Shown: positions 15,705-24,167 of the stretch, piece after piece
Layout: each line of letters begins with the position of its first letter
Numbering within the stretch: the first letter of the stretch is position 1
Assembly: GCA_018267615.1 (NCBI GenBank)
Contig: JAFDYD010000044.1
Location: forward strand, 183,092-216,781
DNA length: 33,690 nucleotides
Direction of reading: 5' to 3'
DNA from: Bacteroidota bacterium
GTDB lineage: Bacteria > Bacteroidota > Bacteroidia > Chitinophagales > Chitinophagaceae
Notes under the pieces: model-generated
What the model was told of the DNA's origin: nothing
Database searches by the model: none
What the model saw: only the letters and a program-made list of their open reading frames with translations
Position numbers and translations under genes: made by a program

Positions 15705-18700
15705 TCACTCATCTTCTTCCATACTCTTTATCAACGCTGCAATTTGCTTTTCCTGCTTTGCCTGAGTGTACTCTTCTTCGTAATAAAGATGTCCGGTAGC
15801 TTTATCAGAAGATATTTTTGTTGCATCCACATCGAATGGCCCGGCACAACCCAGGTGAAAAGTTTTTTCCTCCTCTTCGTATGATACCTTGAAAAAAAAG
15901 AAACGCGATTTTTTCCCTTTGAAAGAAATTATTTTCTGCGCAATGAATGTAATCGCATTTGGTTCATAATCATCCTCGATAGCGGATTCATAAACCATGC
16001 TCTCGGCAAAATATTGTTGTGTGAGGTATTGGCGTGGAAAAAGATTTTGACTCTTCAATTCTTTTAATTCGTCATAAAGATTGAGGCGGTAATTTTTATC
16101 CTTTGCCAGTTTTAATAAAACCTGTGGGTCAACTACCTGCTTATTTTCCGTTAATGCCACCACGCATTTAATTCTCAGATAATTTTTATCTAACTGCAGC
16201 CATTTTTGCAACATGCTATTGCAGTCGGGGCTATTGATCTTTCCTAGTACTTTGATCAGATGCCTGTCTTCATAAACATATTCATCGACATGTGTACTTA
16301 ACTTTTTATAACGAAACGCAGCGAATTTCAAAATATCCTGACTATAAGGTTTGATCATATCCACAGAAATGGCATTGCTATCAAGCAAATCAGCAGCGAG
16401 GAATAAAACAACAGGCGCCATAATGGTATCCTTCAACAAGGTTAACATTCCGGGAAACATTGTGGCAGATAATTTCAAACTATCGTTGAGCGTATTTCTA
16501 AAAGAATACGGAAGTTCTTTTACCGGCGGTGATTGTTGGAGTAACTTCAAAAGGTCGACATAATTTTCTTTCGTTTTGTATTCTGCTATGAGTTGTAGTA
16601 ATATATTTTTGACATTGCTGTCCGATACAAGTGCATAATTCTTCTTTGCAAAATCCAGGGATGAATTGTCTTTTAAATCGGCAAGCTTGTGGACGATCAG
16701 ACTATTGGTGGATTGGTAATCATTTTCTGTATCGATATATTTTTTCAGCAGCGCTTCATGCAACATCGGCAATTCGCTTTTTTGAAACGGTGCAATCTTC
16801 AATGCGTCGTATGCTTTTGATCTTGTGGCGGAATCTTTACTCAACAAATCTTCCAATAATATTTTCGCCTTCGATACTTTCAGATTCGATACCGGTGCGG
16901 GTTTATTAAATGTAAAATCATCAAAAAATTTATTGATGTTCTTATCATTGCTATTTTCTTCAGCCTCGGTGACTACCAGTGTGTAGGCCGTATCACCAAA
17001 TAAAAATGTTCTTTTGCGGATTATATTAAAAGAACCTTTTTCTTTTTTTACGATTTCAACACCTTTAAGATTTCCGCTTTGAACATATTTTTTGCTCAAT
17101 AAAGTGTCTTTATAAGTGATAGAACTTTTTTCAAGTTTATTCCAGAATGAAGTATCACTGGTTTGCCAGAAATACTTTCCCATATCTTCGATAACAACTT
17201 CGTATGTAGTTCCCCGTGAGCCGTCATACATTTCATAGGCATCGGAAGAATAAACATCGACGGTGTCTTTTGTGCTGCGATATCTTATTGGTGAAGGTCC
17301 CCATATTGTAAATAATGAATCGGCCGGAACTCTTTTTGCCCAGGACGATGCAGGATAATCCAGCAAGGTGAATGATTCCATAAATCGGCTCACGATTGGT
17401 TTGGGTTCGTCCGATCCATACATCGCAACTAAACCATACCACCTGTTCCCACGAAACTCATAATATATTTTTGCGTTAACACCGGCCGATGGAATATGTC
17501 CTTCGAATTCCAGCACTCTATGATTATTTTTCACATAAGTGGTGTCCGATTTTATATTGGAATATTTCTTAATCACATTATCATGAATATTCCGCAGCGT
17601 TGCACTATCGTTTGTAATCGAATACCCGGGAGCCGCCTGGTTCACACCAAATAAAAAATACGAACCTGATTGCTGATCCACGCAAACCATCAAATTCGAT
17701 TTGATGCTTTTGTCAGTCGACTGTACCAAATCCGCTCCTGATTGAGGTTTGGAAGGAAGATCGATTTTAAAAGAAAAGGCAGAATCTACATAAGTAAAAA
17801 TATTGGCGTCGGTTGTGAGGGATTTTTCAACGGGTTGATAAGAAGCAAGAAATTTTTTCAATTCAGCAAGCGGCTTTACATTCTCGGTTGTTGCAAATCC
17901 TACTACTAAATAAATGACATTGTTCTTATAGAGAATATATCCATGTTTATATCCTTCCATATCCCTGCTTTCAAGTTCCTTTCCGCTGATATTATTAATG
18001 GTGATGTCCTTTGCACTTTTCAATTTTCTTTCTTTGAAGACATTTGTCGCAAAAAGCTGCAGCATACTGTCGACATTCTTTTTTTCATGTGGCACATTGA
18101 TGCTTGCAACGAGATAACCGGTACTGTTGAAAATATTAAAATACATTTTCATCTCTAGCAAACCATACATTTCAATATCGCCCGGTTTGCCCGGCATATT
18201 CACATGATAGTAGCCGTTAGGATCATCTACTTTTGTCCAGGGAATATCCACCTCGTGAAATGTGTAATCGGATGATTTTATTTTTTTTGAATAAAATACA
18301 GGTTCTACATTAAAACCTCTACTGCGCAACAATTTGATGAGGCCTTCTGCGCCCGGAAGATGCGCGGTTCCAACTGCAAAAACCATCGCGCGTACGTGAG
18401 CCAGGCTATCCATACGCCGCGCCATTTTTTTATTTCGCTTGATGAGCAGCGCATCACGGTAACTGCTATCCGTAAAATTAATCATGCTGTCAACCGAATT
18501 CAAATCGCTGTTGATATAAACCTGCGTCATCTGCTCGATTTCATTTTTCGAATTCGCTTTATCACTTAATGCGATCTGTTTGATATCTGATTCGTCGATC
18601 AGGTTGTCGATCAATCCTGCCTGGTCCGACATATCTTCCACACCTCCCGTCCATTTTCCCTGACGCCGCGCAATATCAAACAGGTATGCATCAACGATCG

Positions 18701-19145
18701 TTTCCATCTTGCCTTTGCGATATCCATCTTCCAGCCATTTATTTTTTTCCCGGAAAATATCATGAGAGGTGATATGATCAGCGGGCTTGTTTAATTTTTT
18801 TGACAATTGAGTAGAATATTTTTTGAACTCTTTTTCGTTCATCATATCCTTAATAAGTTTTCCGTTTTTTATTTCGCGTTTTACAAGGTCAACGATATAA
18901 GGTGTCATATCATCCGGGTTCACTTCAATGGCAAATCCATCCGATTTTTCAATTGCGCTATACAATGAATCACCAAAATTAAAAATGCGTTCGTCGGTTA
19001 AATGCAAAGTGCCGTAGAGATATGAAGGTTTTTGTAAACCATTTCCGCTGATTCGCCACAATAAAGAATTAGGAATTTTTTGAGCCTGGGAAGAAGATCT
19101 GAAACATACAAGGCCGATGCAAAAAAGCAGGTATAATTTCCTCAT
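15705..19145 (-). CDS. TraB/GumN-family protein with an extra long C-terminal extension
   Basis: The 1146-residue protein has a signal peptide (MRKLYLLFCIGLVCFRSSSQ). A TraB/GumN domain (about 25-288) carries GTLH (45-48), IEVNPDD near 73 and VGTAHLPGAEGLIKLLRSRG (258-277). The two GxxH motifs and the conserved acid match TraB/TIKI proteins, some of which are metalloproteases. TraB/GumN proteins are usually about 300 residues. The other about 850 residues include two similar beta-rich blocks (YHVNMPGKPGDIEMY and FKIDLPSKPQSGAD) and an alpha-helical segment from about 760 that could be a HEAT-like repeat. No second catalytic domain was recognised. Probably exported to the periplasm or outer surface. 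Confidence 0.85.
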   Translation of the reverse strand: MRKLYLLFCIGLVCFRSSSQAQKIPNSLLWRISGNGLQKPSYLYGTLHLTDERIFNFGDSLYSAIEKSDGFAIEVNPDDMTPYIVDLVKREIKNGKLIKDMMNEKEFKKYSTQLSKKLNKPADHITSHDIFREKNKWLEDGYRKGKMETIVDAYLFDIARRQGKWTGGVEDMSDQAGLIDNLIDESDIKQIALSDKANSKNEIEQMTQVYINSDLNSVDSMINFTDSSYRDALLIKRNKKMARRMDSLAHVRAMVFAVGTAHLPGAEGLIKLLRSRGFNVEPVFYSKKIKSSDYTFHEVDIPWTKVDDPNGYYHVNMPGKPGDIEMYGLLEMKMYFNIFNSTGYLVASINVPHEKKNVDSMLQLFATNVFKERKLKSAKDITINNISGKELESRDMEGYKHGYILYKNNVIYLVVGFATTENVKPLAELKKFLASYQPVEKSLTTDANIFTYVDSAFSFKIDLPSKPQSGADLVQSTDKSIKSNLMVCVDQQSGSYFLFGVNQAAPGYSITNDSATLRNIHDNVIKKYSNIKSDTTYVKNNHRVLEFEGHIPSAGVNAKIYYEFRGNRWYGLVAMYGSDEPKPIVSRFMESFTLLDYPASSWAKRVPADSLFTIWGPSPIRYRSTKDTVDVYSSDAYEMYDGSRGTTYEVVIEDMGKYFWQTSDTSFWNKLEKSSITYKDTLLSKKYVQSGNLKGVEIVKKEKGSFNIIRKRTFLFGDTAYTLVVTEAEENSNDKNINKFFDDFTFNKPAPVSNLKVSKAKILLEDLLSKDSATRSKAYDALKIAPFQKSELPMLHEALLKKYIDTENDYQSTNSLIVHKLADLKDNSSLDFAKKNYALVSDSNVKNILLQLIAEYKTKENYVDLLKLLQQSPPVKELPYSFRNTLNDSLKLSATMFPGMLTLLKDTIMAPVVLFLAADLLDSNAISVDMIKPYSQDILKFAAFRYKKLSTHVDEYVYEDRHLIKVLGKINSPDCNSMLQKWLQLDKNYLRIKCVVALTENKQVVDPQVLLKLAKDKNYRLNLYDELKELKSQNLFPRQYLTQQYFAESMVYESAIEDDYEPNAITFIAQKIISFKGKKSRFFFFKVSYEEEEKTFHLGCAGPFDVDATKISSDKATGHLYYEEEYTQAKQEKQIAALIKSMEEDE

Positions 19146-19198
19146 TAAAGTTCAGGGTTATTGAACAATAATAAACGAAAATAGCGAGACTGTAGTAT

Positions 19199-19282
19199 GG
19201 TTTGAAAAAAGAGCGGAGAAACAGAGCGGGGAGCGCAGAACCCCTCGCTCTTCGCTCTGTTTCTCCGCTCTTTTCTTCAACC
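19199..19282. repeat. Palindrome PG overlapping a stop codon
   Basis: Arms at 19199-19235 and 19246-19282 pair with a few mismatches around a 10-nt loop. GAGCG occurs at 19211, 19224 and 19231, and CGCTC at 19246, 19253 and 19266, in mirror-image spacing (13, 7 / 7, 13). The right arm contains the last codon and TGA stop of the flavin reductase gene. It sits between two genes on the same strand. Confidence 0.9.
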
Positions 19283-19927
19283 TCTCACCCTCGCCGCATA
19301 CATCCCTTCGGGTATCGAAGCCAGTCGCGAAGAATGAACGCGTTCACTCAACCCATAAAAATGTTGAAAGCTCATAATAAGAGGCCGCCATTTATCAGGA
19401 TCGATCCGGTTGGAATTGCCTTCCATTAAAATTGATTCTTCTACATGAACGCGGAGGATCTTTAATTCCATCGTTACAATTCTGCCTCGCAGCGAAGGAT
19501 CTTCGTCTGCCATCGGATAAACTGTTATCAACTCAGCTTCTAATTGAACAGGGCATTCCAAAACTCTGGGAGCATTTACAAATTCTGATTGTTGCGGAGT
19601 AAGATTTGCCGTTTCAAATTTGTCGGGCTCATAATAATAACCCCGGCTCTTTTTTGTTTCGGGCACCGGATTCGATCCCGTAGTTAAAGCCAGGCGATCG
19701 ATTGCATCCACTTCATTTACCGATGGCAGGTTCAATACACATTCTCCGTTACGAATCATGTTTTCCGTTGTTTTTGAACTTGCAGAAATACCAATGATAC
19801 AGCGCCAACCAAGCCAAAATATAGAAGAAATAGGTGCAAGATTATACGTGTTGTTTTCATTGAGTGTGCTTATCAAAACAACCGGTGTTCCGAAATAAAG
19901 AATCGCAGGTTTACTAACACTATGCAT
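19277..19927 (-). CDS. Flavin reductase family protein (FMN-binding split barrel)
   Basis: The 216-residue product from ATG 19927 begins MHSVSKPAILYFGTPVVLIS, matching the N-terminal strand of flavin reductase-like domains. It continues with NLAPISSIFWLGWRCIIGIS, MIRNGECVLNLPS and a C-terminal part with RVLECPVQLEAELI. The fold binds FMN and commonly supplies reduced flavin or acts on small oxidised molecules; the substrate cannot be read from sequence. An alternative start at ATG 19945 would add six residues, and I preferred the one that begins at the family's usual position. No signal peptide, so cytoplasmic. The final codon and stop fall inside palindrome PG. Confidence 0.88.
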   Translation of the reverse strand: MHSVSKPAILYFGTPVVLISTLNENNTYNLAPISSIFWLGWRCIIGISASSKTTENMIRNGECVLNLPSVNEVDAIDRLALTTGSNPVPETKKSRGYYYEPDKFETANLTPQQSEFVNAPRVLECPVQLEAELITVYPMADEDPSLRGRIVTMELKILRVHVEESILMEGNSNRIDPDKWRPLIMSFQHFYGLSERVHSSRLASIPEGMYAARVRG

Positions 19928-20056
19928 AACCAAAATTTTATACATCAAAATTTCAGTTTAAGCTATACACTTACAACCCGATTCGTGCTGTATTTCATAA
20001 AAATCAATTGATATAGGATAAGTAGATGCCTGATTTTTTAAAAAGAAATAGAAATA

Positions 20057-20088
20057 TTTGAATATGGCCTGAGCAATCATTACTTTAG
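20057..20088 (+). promoter_or_regulatory. Candidate Bacteroidota-type promoter of the giant T9SS cargo gene
   Basis: TTTG at 20057-20060 and TACTTTAG at 20081-20088 are separated by 20 nt. This fits the Bacteroidota consensus (TTTG about 20 nt before TAnnTTTG) with one mismatch in the -7 box. It would place the transcript start about 20 nt before ATG 20113. Confidence 0.5.
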
Positions 20089-20112
20089 CGATACCTAAGC
20101 CTGAGTTGTAGA

Positions 20113-23100
20113 ATGAGAATTTTCATATTATTGATTCTCTCCTGTTCACTTTTCTGGCCGTATGCTCAAGGACAAAGCAACCCTACGAATACAACTCCTG
20201 GCGATGGCAGCCTCGACTTTCGTTCCATAACCCGGCAAAGCGCTGAAATCAAATCTCCATTTGCTTTACGAGATCATCAAAGAGGTGGTGTGACAATCCC
20301 CATATCAACTTTAAAAAACCCACGCGTCTTATCAAATTTTATCCAACAGCAAATAAAAATTTCTACTTCAAACGGACAGCCGGTTATGCACAAAAATTCC
20401 GCGCTCGGAAATCCTCCACTATGCAAGGATACTTCATTTGACAAATTGATAGGACTTACCAACAGTGTCTTGTATATAAATAGCCTGACTCATACCAAGG
20501 ATGATGGTGTTCTCATCGTGGGAGAAATATATGACTCAACAGTACTCAATGGCAATGGATTTGTCAACGGCTTGATTGTGAAAACCGATAATAATGGCAA
20601 TGTATTGTGGAATAAAATATTTAAATATGGAAAAAACATCCCGATCTATGAATTGCTTTTTAATACCGTTGTAGAATTGCAAAATGGAGACATTATGATA
20701 GCGGGTTCAACGGACACTACGAACAGTGGATTTATGACTGCCATGCTTCTTTACAGGTTAGACGCCCAGGGAAATGTAATTTGGTACAAGAATTATAAGT
20801 CGTTGATATCAGTAAGCTCACAGTGGGTTCCCGTAGATATCCGGACTATTACAGAAGGACAAAATGGAGATCTTATTCTTTGCGGCACCACGCTTAATAA
20901 TTCTTCGGAGACATCTGAAACGGTAATCAGGATGGATAATGCAGGGAATATTATTTGGGATACTAATTTTGGAAATTATGGTTTTGGCGTTAAACTGGGA
21001 GCAAATGGTCTCGGAGCATATTACCTGAATGGTAAGATCGTACTTGTTGGAATTAGCCAAGGAGATGAAATCTCATATGCTGAAGCCATTAATTTTGTTA
21101 CACTTGATTACACCACTGGAAATACTTTGAGCAAAAAATTTTTCACTTTTAACTACTCAAATTTTTCCGATTTATTTGCCAAACGCTTCACACCTTATTC
21201 GGCATACTGCACATTAACCACCAGCGGACATTTTATCGTATACGGTGGGACACTTTCTGATTTCATGCAGTCAACAAACCCGGTAGATCATTTTGCAGTA
21301 GTTGATTTCGACGCATCACAAAATCTCACAACTGCCTACACCTTGAGTTCATCTATCAGTTCGGCAAGTTATGCCGACAGAATTTTTTTTGATAAAAGTG
21401 GGAATGGCGTATTTATGGTTGTTAATTATTTGAGTTCTTATTCTGCAAATACTTTTATCGGTACGCTGCGAAATCACCAGTTATCTAAAGAGAGGAATAT
21501 TCCGTACAACAATGCAAATTTTGGTAACAACAGCAGCTTTGGTGATAATTTCAAATTCGCTTTTTTCAACGATGGGGGATATTTATTTGGTCAGGGATAT
21601 TTTGACTTTAATCCCCCGGCGGGTAATTACATCGAGTTCCGAAAAATGCACGACGCTGATACCTCATCACCTTGCCTTGGTTTCGACAGCCTTTTTATCA
21701 AAAAATTGCCTTTGCTTGTAAAGGAAGAGCCAGCATACACTGAACTTGATGACGCTGTGCAAAACAAGGTGTATGAGGCACCATATGATTTGATTCCCGC
21801 AAACGATTTGGCGAGCAGTTCAAAAAACCCGTGCAAACAACAGAACTATTGCGATACACTAAAAATTCATGGACCAACTGTTTTTTGCAGCACTACCCAA
21901 CCGCAAATATTCACCACATTCAAAAATATTTCCTGTGGCGCGATTGTACAATGGACTATCGACACTTCTGTAATTAACAACGCCACGATCATTAACGACA
22001 CAACTATTTCGATCAGTTTCAAAAATATGACTTGGCAGGGAAAAATTTACGCTAGTATTCCTGCGGCGCATTGTACGCTCTCCCTATCTGATTCATCGGT
22101 GCTGCACATTAGCAACGCTCCTCAACCTGTAGATCTTGGCCCGGACACAATTCTTTGTTCGGGCAATACAATTCTATTACATGCAGGATCCAATTTTTCA
22201 TCTTACAAATGGCAAGATGCTTCCACCAGTTCTGATTTCCTTGTAGTAAAATCAGGAAAATATTATGTGGATGTTATCGACTATTGCGGGAACAAATATA
22301 GTGACACGGTTCTCGTGACAGATTCAAAATTCGCTCTCAGCCTTGGACCAGATACAACAAAATGTAATGACGATATTATTTTATTAAAGGCAACTCCTGG
22401 CTTTATAAAATATCGATGGACTCCTTCCAACTATGATATACAATCTGATTCATTGTTGGGTACTGCATATATTACTCCGGTTGTAGATACCAGTTATATT
22501 GTAACGGCAGAAAAATGGACAGGTTGTTATGTGCGGGATACCATTCTCGTACACGTGTTACATTCTCCAACAATCAATCTTGGAAAAGACACAAGCATTT
22601 GTGATGGAGAGAATATTACATTAGATGCAGGTGCGGGGTTTAATAATTATGAATGGAATACCGGCGCGAGTTCTGAAAAGATACAAGTGAGCCAGACGGG
22701 TATGTATAGCGTTAAGGCCTCTTTTGCAAATGGATGTTTTTCATATGATACAATGCAGGTATTACAGGTGTTTCCTCTTCCAAATTTTAGCCTGAGCGCT
22801 ACAGCAGATACGATATTATGTGATAATGAAACGCTCTCATATCATTTTAATCTCCCAGCCGCCAGTTATAAATGGAGCGATGGGAACGAAACCGGAATAG
22901 AAAATATTCACTCGCCCGGTGATTATTGGCTCGGAGTTACACAGAATGGCTGCACCAAATATGATTCGGTACATGTAAAACTCAATCTCTCACCTTCCGT
23001 TGATCTCGGAAATGATACGAGTTTGTGTGAGGGATCTGTAAAGCAACTAGACGCCACCGTTAGTAATGCAAACTACCTCTGGCAGGATGGATCAACATCG

Positions 23101-23682
23101 CCAATATACACTGTAACTAAATCCGGAACTTATTTTATAAGAGTAAATTTAAGCGGTTGTGTTGCCAGCGACACTATCAACGTCAGTTATTTAAGCAAAC
23201 CCAATTTTACATTGGGTAAGGATACTTTCTTATGCGAAGGCCAACAACTACTTTTGCAACCAGTGATAAACAGCCAGGTGAATTATACTTGGCAGGATGG
23301 CAGCAAAGATTCTTATTATGTTGTTCGAAATCCAGGTTTATATGCACTGAATGTAGAAAACTTGTGCGGATATAGCGCTGATTCCATTTATGTCGAGCAA
23401 GGAGTTTGCAAGCTGTTAATGCCAGACGCATTCACTCCAAATAACGACGGGAAAAATGATGTGTTCCGTGTAAAGTATCCGTTTGATGTGAAGAAATTTA
23501 ATCTGCAAATTTTTAATCGCTGGGGGCAAAAAGTTTTTGAGACTAATAATATTAGCCAGGGATGGAATGGAACCTTTGCCGGATTGGATCAACCTGTTGG
23601 CGGCTATGTTTGGTTCATATCTCTGCTTGATAATTCGAATACAAAACAAAGTGCAAGCGGAACAGTAATCCTAATACGATGA
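20113..23682 (+). CDS. Giant T9SS cargo with Ig-like repeats and gliding-motility (CHU_C, type B) sorting domain
   Basis: The 1189-residue protein has a signal peptide (MRIFILLILSCSLFWPYAQGQ). An N-terminal region (about 100-520) has WD/delta-60-like strands such as NGDIMIAGSTDTT and NGDLILCGTTLNN. About 590 to 1100 then holds six similar modules of about 65-80 residues, each opening with LGxDTxxC-like text (LGPDTILCSGN, LGPDTTKCNDD, LGKDTSICDGE, LGNDTSLCEGS, LGKDTFLCEGQ, one diverged). The last about 85 residues (MPDAFTPNNDGKNDVF, FNRWGQKVFE, GWNGTFAG, VGGYVWFISLLD) are the type B C-terminal signal for type IX secretion. It is expected at the cell surface or released. The paired cysteines suggest disulfides within modules. 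Its role is probably adhesion or matrix, not catalysis. Confidence 0.93.
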   Translation: MRIFILLILSCSLFWPYAQGQSNPTNTTPGDGSLDFRSITRQSAEIKSPFALRDHQRGGVTIPISTLKNPRVLSNFIQQQIKISTSNGQPVMHKNSALGNPPLCKDTSFDKLIGLTNSVLYINSLTHTKDDGVLIVGEIYDSTVLNGNGFVNGLIVKTDNNGNVLWNKIFKYGKNIPIYELLFNTVVELQNGDIMIAGSTDTTNSGFMTAMLLYRLDAQGNVIWYKNYKSLISVSSQWVPVDIRTITEGQNGDLILCGTTLNNSSETSETVIRMDNAGNIIWDTNFGNYGFGVKLGANGLGAYYLNGKIVLVGISQGDEISYAEAINFVTLDYTTGNTLSKKFFTFNYSNFSDLFAKRFTPYSAYCTLTTSGHFIVYGGTLSDFMQSTNPVDHFAVVDFDASQNLTTAYTLSSSISSASYADRIFFDKSGNGVFMVVNYLSSYSANTFIGTLRNHQLSKERNIPYNNANFGNNSSFGDNFKFAFFNDGGYLFGQGYFDFNPPAGNYIEFRKMHDADTSSPCLGFDSLFIKKLPLLVKEEPAYTELDDAVQNKVYEAPYDLIPANDLASSSKNPCKQQNYCDTLKIHGPTVFCSTTQPQIFTTFKNISCGAIVQWTIDTSVINNATIINDTTISISFKNMTWQGKIYASIPAAHCTLSLSDSSVLHISNAPQPVDLGPDTILCSGNTILLHAGSNFSSYKWQDASTSSDFLVVKSGKYYVDVIDYCGNKYSDTVLVTDSKFALSLGPDTTKCNDDIILLKATPGFIKYRWTPSNYDIQSDSLLGTAYITPVVDTSYIVTAEKWTGCYVRDTILVHVLHSPTINLGKDTSICDGENITLDAGAGFNNYEWNTGASSEKIQVSQTGMYSVKASFANGCFSYDTMQVLQVFPLPNFSLSATADTILCDNETLSYHFNLPAASYKWSDGNETGIENIHSPGDYWLGVTQNGCTKYDSVHVKLNLSPSVDLGNDTSLCEGSVKQLDATVSNANYLWQDGSTSPIYTVTKSGTYFIRVNLSGCVASDTINVSYLSKPNFTLGKDTFLCEGQQLLLQPVINSQVNYTWQDGSKDSYYVVRNPGLYALNVENLCGYSADSIYVEQGVCKLLMPDAFTPNNDGKNDVFRVKYPFDVKKFNLQIFNRWGQKVFETNNISQGWNGTFAGLDQPVGGYVWFISLLDNSNTKQSASGTVILIR

Positions 23683-23688
23683 AGCAAA

Positions 23689-23783
23689 TGGGAGGAGAAA
23701 GGGACGAGGTACAACGCCACATCTATGTCTCATCTCTTTTATCTTATTTCTTGTCCCTTGTATCTTGTTCCTTCTCCCTCCCA
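23689..23783. repeat. Palindrome PH with strict heptad register
   Basis: Arms at 23689-23714 and 23758-23783 pair with mismatches and offset one-base indels. On the plus strand CTC/CTT occurs every 7 nt from 23729 to 23780 (23729, 36, 43, 50, 57, 64, 71, 78), eight registers in a row. The left arm has AGG at a similar spacing. It begins 6 nt after the stop of the T9SS cargo and ends 9 nt before the stop of the convergent DUF4242 gene. Confidence 0.87.
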
Positions 23784-23792
23784 ATTTACAAC

Positions 23793-24074
23793 TTACATCA
23801 AACCGTTACTCGTCAGCGGATCAATGATTGCTTTTACTTCCGAAACTGTATTGATGGGAAAATTTCCGAGTCGTGCATGCTCGCGAACCACTTCTTCACT
23901 CTCGGCGATATGAACGCAATATATTTTATCACCTGTTACATACGATTGAACCCAATGATAAGGTTTTCCCAATTGTACAGCCACATTACACGAAGTTTGT
24001 GAAATAGCCCTCAATTCTTCAGGAGAAAGATTTCCTGCATTCGGCAGATTTCTTTCGATGACAAATTTTTTCAT
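23793..24074 (-). CDS. DUF4242 domain protein (small ferredoxin-like/nickel-binding type)
   Basis: The 93-residue protein consists of one DUF4242 domain: MKKFVIERNLPNAGNLSPEEL at the start, then VQLGKPYHWVQSYVTGDKIY, CVHIAESEEVVREHARLGNF and a short tail. The one structurally studied relative I know (SCO4226) binds nickel and forms a ferredoxin-like fold; whether this one binds metal is not shown. No signal peptide. It follows the LuxR-type regulator on the same strand with a 93-nt gap, and a 10-bp inverted repeat sits just upstream, so it may be a regulatory target of that gene (inference). Confidence 0.88.
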   Translation of the reverse strand: MKKFVIERNLPNAGNLSPEELRAISQTSCNVAVQLGKPYHWVQSYVTGDKIYCVHIAESEEVVREHARLGNFPINTVSEVKAIIDPLTSNGLM

Positions 24075-24080
24075 ACAAAT

Positions 24081-24108
24081 ATTTTAATGAATAAATAATC
24101 ATTAAAAT
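24081..24108. promoter_or_regulatory. AT-rich 10-bp inverted repeat upstream of the DUF4242 gene
   Basis: ATTTTAATGA at 24081-24090 and TCATTAAAAT at 24099-24108 are exact reverse complements with an 8-nt spacer. It starts 6 nt upstream of the DUF4242 start codon and lies between it and the LuxR-type gene. It could be an operator for a dimeric regulator or a weak hairpin; composition favours an operator. It is shorter than and unlike the word-like palindromes. Confidence 0.4.
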
Positions 24109-24167
24109 TCGCATGAATATATTTGACGCACTTCAGAAAAGCTCCCTATTTTAATTTGATATGCACC

